Source: Bradyrhizobium diazoefficiens (GTDB lineage: Bacteria; Pseudomonadota; Alphaproteobacteria; Rhizobiales; Xanthobacteraceae). Taken from it: a stretch of DNA of 64,000 nt. Positions within the stretch are counted from its first letter, which is position 1. Each line of letters starts with the position of its first letter. Positions 56,483 through 64,000 of the stretch are shown in pieces. A program made the translations under genes and the position numbers. The notes beneath the pieces were generated by a model. The model saw only the letters and a program-made list of their open reading frames with translations, had not been told where the DNA came from and ran no database searches. The stretch covers positions 7,096,501-7,160,500 of the forward strand of contig NZ_CP067102.1 of NCBI RefSeq assembly GCF_016616885.1. The letters run 5' to 3'.

Positions 56483-56976
56483 CCACGCTACGGGATCTAC
56501 AGTCACCGGTTGGGTGGCACTTGGCTGGCCGGTGGCGCCTCGAATTCTGGAGGCAGGGTGCTGGCCCAGCATTTCCCCGTTCGACGCATCGTCGCACCGA
56601 GCGCCACGATCGATCCCGAAACCGATACCGGTCTCGACTATTATCCGCTTGCCGCCGCCGGCGAACGCTTTCCGATCGCAGATCCTGCCCTGCAGCCACG
56701 AATGGCGCCACGACCGGCGGCCGATGCGGATTATCTGAAGGCGATGTTCGAGAGCATCGCGGCAATTGAGGCACTCGGCTTTAGACGCCTGGCCGAGCTC
56801 GGCGCCCCCCGTTGACCTCGGTTAGGAGCGTCGGTGGTGGGGCCGCGAATCCAGCCTGGACCAGAATCCGGCAGCGCAAGCTAGGGGTTGCGCTGCTGCC
56901 GGCACTCTCGGACGAAGCGGCTGCCGGCGCCGCAAGGCTCGCGCTGACTGGTGCGCGCGAGGCGGGACTGCTGTAG
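56483..56976 (+). pseudogene. FGGY carbohydrate kinase, 5'-truncated and frameshifted
   Basis: Homology to FGGY sugar kinases starts at PRYGIYSHRLGG and runs through WLAGGASNSGGRVLAQHF, GLDYYPLAAAGERFPIAD and IEALGFRRLAELGAP. The frame then stops at 56813. The C-terminal SVRSVGGGAANPAWTRIRQR continues in the next frame to the stop at 56974-56976. A run of six C (56805-56810) marks the shift; one more C would restore the frame. The N-terminal ATP-binding half is absent. Confidence 0.85.
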
Positions 56977-56980
56977 CGCG

Positions 56981-57810
56981 ATGCACATCCAACACCTTAA
57001 TGGGATCAGCCCGCTCGCGGAACGATATGAGGTGTTCCTGCTCGACCAGTTCGGCGTGCTACATGATGGTCGGCGGCCCTACGCCGGTGCTGTGCACGCT
57101 CTTTCTGCACTGAAGCGCGCGGGTAAGACCATCGTCTTGATTTCGAACTCCGGCAAGCGCGCTGCGCCGAACGAAGCCCGCTTGCTGAAGCTTGGCTTTG
57201 AAGCGGGAAGTTGGGACTACTTCGTTTCCTCCGGCGAGGTGGCGTGGCGCTCCTTCGCTGACATGGTGGCGGCAGGGACTTTGCAACCAGCTACCAAATG
57301 CCTGCTGATCAGCCGCGACGCTGATCGCTCCGCAGTCGAAAGCCTGCCCTTCGTCTTGACCGGCAGCGGCGACGATGCCGAACTGGTACTCATTTCGGCC
57401 AGCGAAGGTGACCGTTATAATCTTGATCATTATCGTGCACTACTCGCTCCGGCGGCCGCGCGAGGCGTACGAACCCCGACAGGATTATGCTGACGGCACT
57501 CGGCCCGCGCTTCGGCGCCGGCGAGCTGGCCGATCTCTACGAGAACCTGGGCGGCAGGGTTACCCGCATCGGTAAGCCCAACGCACAAATTTTCGAAACC
57601 GCGTTGGAATTGGCGGGCAAGCCGGGCCATAAAAGTGTCGTTTGCGTCGGCGACAGCCTTGAGCATGACATCGTCGGTGGACGCGGGGCCGGCCTTGCGA
57701 CCGCGCTGGTGCTCTCTGGCATACTAAGCAACACCGCCGATGTGACTGCATTGTTCAAGCAACGGTGCGCTTTTCCCGATTACACGATCGACACTTTTCG
57801 CTGGGGCTGA
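56981..57810 (+). pseudogene. HAD superfamily hydrolase (class IIA), frameshifted
   Basis: A sugar-phosphatase-like HAD protein of the TIGR01459 type split over two frames. The first part (from ATG 56981) has motif I FLLDQFGVLHDGRRPY and motif II VLISNSGKR, ending abnormally at 57493. The second part (NPDRIMLTALGPRFG onward, from about 57470) has motif III/IV IGKPNAQIFE and VVCVGDSLEHDIVGGRGAGL. Comparison with the usual spacing suggests a deletion of about 13 bases near 57467. The start is 4 bases from the FGGY kinase stop. Confidence 0.85.
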
Positions 57811-58489
57811 TCTGCTGCAGCCGCGCCCGCTCGGACAGTGCGCAATCATATCGCTCCGATCTTGATGCGCCAGTTCATGCCACTGTTTGTCGGCTCCTTG
57901 ATCTTTGCCGTTGCGAGCGTCGTTAGCGTTGTCGGTCGCAGACCTTCATCGTCGTCGACGGCTGGCGGTTGCTCAGTTGCTATGGCTTGAGCGGGCTCTT
58001 TGCACCGTCGAGCTCGTTGGCCCTTTCTCCCCAAAAGACTGCTTTGAAAAATCGGAGGCTAGCGCCTGCTGCAACACGCCTGATCACGTTGGCGTGCGCA
58101 AGATTTTTCTTGATCACCCAGTGCATGACGATATGCACACGCTGCCCTTTAACCGATTGAAAAACCGAACTCTCGCTCCAATCCATCATGGGCAAGTTTG
58201 ATCTAGCTCCAGCAACCAAGGTCCAACGAGATCTTGTCAACAATGACGTGGGGTCGCTGATGGAGAGCATGCTCGCCCGGACTCTCCGCCCTGAAGGTTC
58301 ATATCGAGGGACGTGCAAGCATCTCAAATTGCTTTTTCAGGCGGTAGCCTGACGTTCATTGCGTCCCGAACGCAGTGAGCATCTTCTAAGTTATTGATCT
58401 TTCTCACAGTGGTAGTCGCACCAGTCCCGTTCTGTTCACGGTCGTTTCACCCAATTCGTTGCGATTTCGTTGCGGCATTCATAGACGCG
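57811..58489. other. Intergenic region, no gene seen
   Basis: About 680 bases of apparently decayed sequence. A plus-strand 54-codon frame from ATG 58188 (MGKFDLAPATKVQRDL start) is protein-like but has no recognised family or ribosome binding site. Confidence 0.35.
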
Positions 58490-58726
58490 AACGAGAGCTG
58501 CTGAGGACGCTGGAGGCCGGACCCGCGCGCCCGACGCGGAAACCGGTCGTGCGATCACCCGGCGTTGCATGGAGCGGGGCATGTCTATGAACATCGTTTC
58601 AATCGGGACAATGTCAGCAATCTGGCGTATCGCCCCGCCGCTTACCATCACCCGCACCGAAATCGATCGTGGTATCCAAATCATCGATCAAGCCATTAAT
58701 GCCGGAAACGTGCCGGCAACGGTCTG
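58490..58726 (+). pseudogene. Class III aminotransferase, C-terminal fragment
   Basis: About 75 codons encode the end of a PLP-dependent class III aminotransferase: APDAETGRAITRRCMERGMS, then SAIWRIAPPLTITRTEID and RGIQIIDQAI before the stop. The conserved R-x-APPL segment, with the substrate-binding arginine, is intact, but the whole PLP domain is missing and an in-frame TAG lies just upstream. It is a relic. Confidence 0.65.
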
Positions 58727-59094
58727 AAGGAGGATGTCGCCTATCCTCCGAGCCACTTGGATACGCTCGATAAGTTCGGCACCGCACACTTCTCCGGTCC
58801 CGGCGATGCCCCTGCTGATCGATTCGCCCACAGCGCATAATGTTAGGGGCTTCCCACGCACAATTGACAAGAGCGAGCCGCACACTCGCTTCGTCGGCGA
58901 GATCATCCTGCGGTCACGATCGTTGCAGACGAAGCCGAAGGTTGCGCGCACGGCTGCTTGATGCGTGCCGGATTTCGCCGCCAGCATGATATCGTTTGAC
59001 TGAGCAGCCGCACGTCAGGCGCGAGTATACCCAGATTCTGGCCGCAAAGCGCTGCTGTCCTTGCAGTGATGTACAGGTGAATGCACGTGGCTTG
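58727..59094. other. Intergenic region, no gene seen
   Basis: About 370 bases after the aminotransferase relic. A minus-strand frame (58688-58987) is open but matches no family I know. Confidence 0.35.
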
Positions 59095-60288
59095 TTACTC
59101 CATGCTGCGGTCATCTGTGAAAAGTAACGGGGTCGATCGCATGTCCGAACCCAAAAGCGCCTGACCAACCATCTGATAATTGGCGGGTGCTAGAGTGATG
59201 TGTTGCGTGGCCGCATGAACATCGCGCATGCAGCGTTCGAGCCCGGCGCTCACATAGGGGGAGGCCGAGCCGCCCGCGCTAAATATAAGTTCGGTGGCTT
59301 CTTTGGCGACGTTCGCGGCATGCGTCGAGGCGAGCCATAGCGTGGCGCGCTGAGCAAGGTTTACGGTCTCGCCTTGACTGACGACCCGCCATGCCTCTTC
59401 AAGTGCATCGTAAAGGAACGCCCGCCCCGAGCGCAGCAATGCCTCGGCCCGTCCCAAACTGGCTTGCATCGTAACATCCTCGCTGAGCGACTTTCGAGAA
59501 CGGGCGGCGATCTTGGTTCCGGAAAGCCCGACCAGAACATCGATCGCGTGGCGCGCGATGCCCAACGGTACGGCGGCGAGCAGAGCACCGAAAATTGCGA
59601 TTGTCGGAAGCGCATATAGCGGCCCCTGTTCTACAGGCGGTTCGCGAAGCGAGAGGGACCGCTCGGACGGAACGAAAACGTCTGCGACCGCGTAGTCGTG
59701 GCTTCCCGTGCCGCGAAGCCCGATACTGTGCCAAGTATCAAGGATTTCGCATTCCGCGGCAGGAAACAGCAGGAGGCGCGTGACTGGCGTGCCGTCCGCT
59801 CTCAGGCGAGGCTGATCCCCGTCCAGGATTCGACAGCCGCCCACGATCCAGGTGGAGTGCTGGCAGCCGCTTCCGAGTGGCCATCGGCCGGTGACGCGAT
59901 AACCTCCATCGACGACCACAGCATTCCCGGAGGGTCGTAGGCCTCCGGCTACTCTAACGAACGGATCGCCACCGTAAATCTCGAGCGCTGCGTCCTTCCG
60001 GAGATATCCGCCGAATGCGCCATATCCGCCGCCGATTGCCATACACCAACCCGCCGCACCATCTGCGCGCGAGATCTCTTCGACGACCCGAACAAGTGAC
60101 ATTGGGTCGGTCTCTTGACCGCCGATGCTGCGCGGAATCCACAGGCGAAAAAGCCCCGACCGTGCCATCGCCTCGACCAACGGCGTAGACAGCCTCCGCG
60201 ACCGCTCGCTCTCTTCCGCAGACGCCTGCACCAGCGGTGCGAGGGCCGCAGCAGTCTCGATGAACGACGGCACCGCGGTTTCGGCCAT
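59095..60288 (-). CDS. Acyl-CoA dehydrogenase family flavoprotein, HsaA-like monooxygenase type
   Basis: A 397-residue flavoprotein. ATG 60288 is preceded by GGAGG (TGGAGGGATCAATG); the upstream open frame is non-homologous. It has the acyl-CoA dehydrogenase fold: N-terminal helices (GLFRLWIPRSIGGQETDPMS), the middle beta domain (SIGLRGTGSHDYAVADVFVP) and a type-2 C-terminal helical domain. The RGTGSHD motif and the C-terminal type are those of flavin-dependent oxygenases such as HsaA and DszC, rather than true beta-oxidation dehydrogenases. The next gene downstream in transcription is remote; the LivK-like gene upstream is co-directional (91-base gap). Confidence 0.85.
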   Translation of the reverse strand: MAETAVPSFIETAAALAPLVQASAEESERSRRLSTPLVEAMARSGLFRLWIPRSIGGQETDPMSLVRVVEEISRADGAAGWCMAIGGGYGAFGGYLRKDAALEIYGGDPFVRVAGGLRPSGNAVVVDGGYRVTGRWPLGSGCQHSTWIVGGCRILDGDQPRLRADGTPVTRLLLFPAAECEILDTWHSIGLRGTGSHDYAVADVFVPSERSLSLREPPVEQGPLYALPTIAIFGALLAAVPLGIARHAIDVLVGLSGTKIAARSRKSLSEDVTMQASLGRAEALLRSGRAFLYDALEEAWRVVSQGETVNLAQRATLWLASTHAANVAKEATELIFSAGGSASPYVSAGLERCMRDVHAATQHITLAPANYQMVGQALLGSDMRSTPLLFTDDRSME

Positions 60289-60379
60289 TGATCCCTCCAC
60301 CCCATTCCGATAGCCCGGAGCCGACGCTTCGCGCCGGCTCCTTTCAAAATGCACGACGATGTCAAGAACGTTTGGCGCC

Positions 60380-61498
60380 TCACATGCCCTTCGCGTCGAG
60401 CTGGGCATAATTCCCCTTGGCGTCCCATTTGTAGACGACATAGTCCATCACCTTGATGTCGCCCTTGGAATCGAATGCCATTTTGCCGAGCACGGTGTCC
60501 CATTCACCGGCCTTGATCGCGGCAATCACCTTCTTTGGATCGGTCGAGCCGACCTTGGTCACGGCTTGCGACCACACCTGGAAAGCGGCGTATGTATAGA
60601 GCGTATAGCCTTCGGGATCGACGTTCTTTGCCTTGAACTTCTCGACGATCGCCTTGGCGGTCGGCTTGTTCCGGGGGTCGGGACCAAAGGTGAATAGCGT
60701 GCCTTCCCCGGCGGGTCCAGTGATCGAGGCGAATTCCTTGTCGTTGATGGCATCGCCCCCCATCAGCACGGTCTTGAGACCCTGGTCGCGCATTTGGCGA
60801 ACGATTAGGCCGGCCTCTTGGTGATACCCACCGACATAGACCAAGTCGATGTTGTCGCGCTTCAGGCGGGAGACAATCGAATTAAAATCCTTGTCGCCCT
60901 TGTTGTAGGACTCGAACATCTTCTCAGTGAAGCCCATCTTGTTGAGAGCCTTCTTGGTCTCGTCGGCCAAGCCCTTTCCGTAGGTCGTCTTGTCGTTGAG
61001 GATGGCAACGTTCTTGCCCGCATAGTTCTTCGCAATGTAGGCGGCGGCGATCAGGCCCTGCTGGTCGTCGCGGCCGCAGACGCGCGCAACGTTCCACAGC
61101 TTGCGTTCGGTGAAGAGCGGATTGGTGGAAGCGGGCGTTATTTGCAAAACATTACCATCTGCGTAAGCTTCCGAGGCCGGGATCGAAGACGACGAGCAGT
61201 AATGTCCGGCGACGAACGGAATTTTAGAGCCGGCGATCTTTTCCGCGACCGAGCGGGCCTGCTTGGGATCGCAGGCGTCGTCCTCGACATCGAGCACAAG
61301 CTTCTTGCCGAGCACGCCGCCGGCGGCGTTGATGTCGGACACCGCCTGTTCGGCTCCATTGCTGAACTGACGCCCGAATGCGGCTTCGCCTCCCGTCATC
61401 GAGGACGCAACTGCAACTGTGATGTCCTGCGCCAGTGCGGCCGTCGTAAGCGCAACGGATGCACCCAATGCCAGACCAATGAGATTCAATGCTTTCAT
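60380..61498 (-). CDS. Branched-chain amino acid-type ABC substrate-binding protein
   Basis: A 372-residue periplasmic binding protein of the LivJ/LivK family. ATG 61498, with GAGGAC upstream, begins a clear signal peptide (MKALNLIGLALGASVALTTA, cleaved after ALA-Q). The mature start DITVAVASSMTGGEAAFGRQ and the GGEAAFGRQFSNGAEQAV segment are typical, as are VAILNDKTTYGKGLAD and DLVYVGGYHQEAGLIVRQM. No permease or ATPase genes accompany it here, so it may serve a transporter encoded elsewhere. Confidence 0.92.
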   Translation of the reverse strand: MKALNLIGLALGASVALTTAALAQDITVAVASSMTGGEAAFGRQFSNGAEQAVSDINAAGGVLGKKLVLDVEDDACDPKQARSVAEKIAGSKIPFVAGHYCSSSSIPASEAYADGNVLQITPASTNPLFTERKLWNVARVCGRDDQQGLIAAAYIAKNYAGKNVAILNDKTTYGKGLADETKKALNKMGFTEKMFESYNKGDKDFNSIVSRLKRDNIDLVYVGGYHQEAGLIVRQMRDQGLKTVLMGGDAINDKEFASITGPAGEGTLFTFGPDPRNKPTAKAIVEKFKAKNVDPEGYTLYTYAAFQVWSQAVTKVGSTDPKKVIAAIKAGEWDTVLGKMAFDSKGDIKVMDYVVYKWDAKGNYAQLDAKGM

Positions 61499-61685
61499 GG
61501 ACGTCCTCGTGATAGTTTCAGATGGCCGGCGATCGCGCCGGATTCTTCGGCGGTGAAAGTCTTTGTTCGTTAGCTCATACTCTTCTAACCCGTGTCTTGC
61601 ATTGGTCCTCGCTTCGATGCGCCTTGCAGCTGAAACATTTCGTGTCACCCCTCTCCAGGGCGGCGTGTGCCTCGGTGGGCGCGCA

Positions 61686-62582
61686 TCAGGTCGATCGTTT
61701 TCTGCCAAGATCAGGGGACAGCTGATCAAGATAGTGCGACCACTGCATGTTGATTGGCTGCTCCTCGATCAAAGTATGAAATCGCACCAACATCGAGATC
61801 AGAAATAGCGGCTTTATGAATGCTGCTCTTATGGCCATTGCAAAAAGAACAGCGATCACGACTGCAACGCCCGCTCCCATTTCCCGCGCTGCTTCTGGCA
61901 ATGTCGCCACTGCGGTTACAGCAACAATGAAAAGCGAGAGGAACAAAAGCAAACTGACCGCACGCTCCATGACGAGGATCCAAACCGATGTTTTCAGGAT
62001 GTCTTTGGCGTTCTGGCAGTAGTAAACTATGCCGTCGTGCGCACTCTGCCATGGATCGCCATCGTTTCGCGCCAGCGTGTAGGACAGGACAACTTTGTCC
62101 AGATAACGTGTGGCAGCTTTCGCAATCGAGTCGATGACGCTTGTGACTGCACGGAGCCCACGAATGGGAAGCATCTCGCTGATCGTATCCAGCGTTTCGT
62201 GAAAAGCGTTGAGAACGCCTCGAACGAACGCCTGAAAGCCAAACAGCACGGTGATCTCCCCAATGCTGGACTTGACGATGCGGCGTCCATAGCTGAATTG
62301 GGACTCGTTTGGCTCTCCTGTCGTCCCTTCCGTGATCAGACGCGTAAGAACCGCGACATGACCGCAGGCAACGAGGTGAAGCGTGTAGCGAAGAATCGTC
62401 CCCCAAATCCAGCCTCCCGCCGCCAACCAGGGCATTAGCCACACAACGCCAAGTGTTGTAGAGACATGAATGCCGATCCATGCGGCGCCGCCAACGGCAA
62501 TAACGAGCCAAAGGCTCCATAGCAGCGCCGACCCGAGCAACGTTGCCAGTCGAACCATCGCGTAAGGCAGGCTCCGCATCAT
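61686..62582 (-). CDS. Polytopic membrane protein, possibly choline-transporter-like
   Basis: A 298-residue protein from ATG 62582; an in-frame TTG at 62726 would add a polar, non-conserved leader. Three membrane helices lie near the N-terminus, a soluble or re-entrant middle section spans DTISEMLPIRGLRAVTSVID, and three more helices follow YYCQNAKDILKTSVWIL. The order of the charged middle segment, the QNA-type motif and the late helices recalls eukaryotic choline-transporter-like (SLC44) proteins, but the resemblance is weak. Function unknown. Confidence 0.6.
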   Translation of the reverse strand: MMRSLPYAMVRLATLLGSALLWSLWLVIAVGGAAWIGIHVSTTLGVVWLMPWLAAGGWIWGTILRYTLHLVACGHVAVLTRLITEGTTGEPNESQFSYGRRIVKSSIGEITVLFGFQAFVRGVLNAFHETLDTISEMLPIRGLRAVTSVIDSIAKAATRYLDKVVLSYTLARNDGDPWQSAHDGIVYYCQNAKDILKTSVWILVMERAVSLLLFLSLFIVAVTAVATLPEAAREMGAGVAVVIAVLFAMAIRAAFIKPLFLISMLVRFHTLIEEQPINMQWSHYLDQLSPDLGRKRST

Positions 62583-63330
62583 CAGCGACCAGCACGTTGC
62601 CAGGCTATGATCACGGATCAACAACGGATAAGTGTGAGGACGATCAGTTGACTCCGCTCGGGGCCCAGGCTGCGTGGGGATCCATCGTGGTGTACTGTTG
62701 CCAAAGAACAAACTCGAATCAGACAACTACATCTCCTATCGAGATTGCGTGAGCCACTGCCCGGGTATTCCCGACCAGTCTTAGTTGATGTGCCAGAGCG
62801 TCTGCTTGGGCAGGCGCGACACGGCCCCGGTCACTGCTGTCATGCCAAACGCAATTACCGCATATCAACATGCAACCGAGGTATGCCTTGGGCATTTGGC
62901 GATGCCCCGTCTCCGAAGTACCCCTGCGGCTGGCATTTCCGGCCTTAGTTGGCCATTCAATGGGCACCGCACCGCTGGGAGGCGAGCACGGCGGCCTATC
63001 AACGACTCTGCATCATTCCGCATGGGCGCCATATCCGCTGTCGCGCGCTAATCCGCCCGTAAAGCGACACACGCTTTTGTCCGAAAGCCGCTTCCTTGGT
63101 GCTACGCTTTGCCGGCGCGGCAGCTCTCTGGCGAGCGCTGGCTTTTCCTTGCTGATGCCCCATTCAATGGTCGCGAAGTCAGAATGCGGACCGGGTCGAC
63201 GTCACCTATGGCCAAGTCCGTCGTCGCGCGTTGCCAAGCCCGATATTTTTGTTCCTCCTATAAATTAACGCGCGTCGCTCAGTCTCGCTGAGCGAACATG
63301 GACAGCGGATAGCAATACGTGGAGGAGCCG
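62583..63330. other. Intergenic region, no gene seen
   Basis: About 750 bases between divergent genes. No open frame on either strand has both a ribosome binding site and recognisable sequence, and no repeat or RNA gene was seen. Confidence 0.4.
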
Positions 63331-64000
63331 ATGACTCGAGCGAATTTATATAGCCTCGCGCGCGTAGCGCTCGTCGGGCTTGCGACCTGCACGCTCGTCG
63401 GCACGCGCGCTCAGTCGGTGGATAAACCGGGCTGCAATGATGTCTCCAGCCTCAATCGGTTCACTGGGTCGGCGATCGTGATGTGCGAGCAGCGCAATTT
63501 TGCGGAATATACGTTGCCAACGGGCGGCGTCACGGAGTTCAGCGGAAACAAAGCGAGCTTCGAGCGCAAGGAAGATCTCGAGGGTCAGCTGACGCAAATT
63601 ATCTATGCCGTGCCGCTAGGGGCGTCGTCAGTCGAGGTGTTCCGCAACTACAGGAATGACTTGGACCGGGCCGGTTTCAACATCCTGTTCGAAGCAAAGC
63701 AGGAGGAGACCAAGTATCTTGAACGTGTCTTCGAGAGCATGGGGCCTGGAGGTCAGCTGTTCGGCTACAGTCCTGAAGAGGCGCGCTATGCCGCGGCGGT
63801 GAAGGAGGATGGTGGTGACAAAAAGTATCTCGCGCTCTATGTCATCGAATTCCAGGACGGTTATGTTCCCGGCCTGTCTCCGAAAAAGGGACAAGTCTTC
63901 GTCCGTCTCGATGTGCTGAGGGTCGGCAAGCTGTCCAATCAAATGGTCGCAGTCTCCTCGACCGACATTGCCAAGGGTCTTGAGGCATCTGGCAAGGTCG
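63331..64000 (+). CDS. OmpA family envelope protein, N-terminal part (runs off window)
   Basis: An open frame from ATG 63331 to the window end (223 codons, no stop), with GGAGGAG 3 bases upstream. A signal peptide (MTRANLYSLARVALVGLATC...) is followed by a domain I know from the front of rhizobial OmpA-like proteins: SLNRFTGSAIVMCEQRNFAE, QLTQIIYAVPLGASSVEVFR, VEVFRNYRNDLDRAGFNILF and FVRLDVLRVG. The last residues, STDIAKGLEASGKV, normally lead straight into the peptidoglycan-binding OmpA domain, expected just beyond 64000. Confidence 0.78.
   Translation, partial: MTRANLYSLARVALVGLATCTLVGTRAQSVDKPGCNDVSSLNRFTGSAIVMCEQRNFAEYTLPTGGVTEFSGNKASFERKEDLEGQLTQIIYAVPLGASSVEVFRNYRNDLDRAGFNILFEAKQEETKYLERVFESMGPGGQLFGYSPEEARYAAAVKEDGGDKKYLALYVIEFQDGYVPGLSPKKGQVFVRLDVLRVGKLSNQMVAVSSTDIAKGLEASGKV

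Noticed and set aside
1..64000. CRISPR arrays, tRNA or rRNA genes, intact insertion sequences, prophage genes
   Set aside because: No regularly spaced repeats, cloverleaf-like sequences, transposases or phage structural genes were found on reading both strands.

Overview
The window looks like chromosome of a Bradyrhizobium-type alphaproteobacterium (family Nitrobacteraceae). The signs are high GC with strong third-position GC bias, a three-hairpin intergenic repeat (3784-3886) and a longer non-coding repeat (about 13700-14170) of kinds I associate with that group, a LigD-type DNA ligase relic, and rhizobial-style exopolysaccharide (EPS) genes. The assignment rests on recognition of protein families, not on a search.

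Region 1 (1-19.4 kb) is a metabolic and housekeeping backbone. A consensus sigma-54 promoter (24-40) precedes a luciferase-like flavin monooxygenase and its flavin reductase. Converging on them is an AcoR-like sigma-54 activator split by a one-base frameshift, followed by a single-chain biotin-dependent acyl-CoA carboxylase and a chemoreceptor. Next come small unknown genes, an internally deleted GFA gene, an amidohydrolase/CobW pair, an RclR-like AraC regulator divergent from an AhpD-like protein and an RclC-like membrane protein, a 2H phosphoesterase, a YbaK-type deacylase and a CBS protein.

Region 2 (19.9-50.1 kb) is a Wzx/Wzy-type EPS locus. It holds a priming sugar transferase, two GT4, two GT2 and one WecG-type glycosyltransferase, a DUF6492 protein, five methyltransferases (two of them FkbM), an acyltransferase, a polysaccharide deacetylase, a Wzx flippase, a Wzy polymerase, and a LuxR-type regulator with a degenerate receiver. 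Four features stand out: one open frame fusing a Wzc/ExoP-like co-polymerase to a Wza/ExoF-like export protein; a WecG glycosyltransferase with a C-terminal STAS domain; two diverged members of an uncharacterised secreted-protein family on either side of the polymerase; and a roughly 300-bp duplication that places the 5' end of the deacetylase gene in front of one of those secreted proteins. The locus is bordered by gene relics: a ligD fragment on the left and an ABC permease fragment on the right.

Region 3 (51.5-59.1 kb) is a decaying sugar-catabolism region. A Gfo/Idh/MocA dehydrogenase and two TIM-barrel isomerases look intact. A sugar-binding protein and an FGGY kinase have both lost their 5' ends at one junction, and an HAD hydrolase and the same kinase are frameshifted. 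A class III aminotransferase survives only as a tail.

Region 4 (59.1-64.0 kb) carries an acyl-CoA-dehydrogenase-like flavoprotein, a LivK-type binding protein, a polytopic membrane protein, and the start of an OmpA-like envelope protein that runs off the window. No tRNA, rRNA, CRISPR array or intact insertion sequence was recognised.
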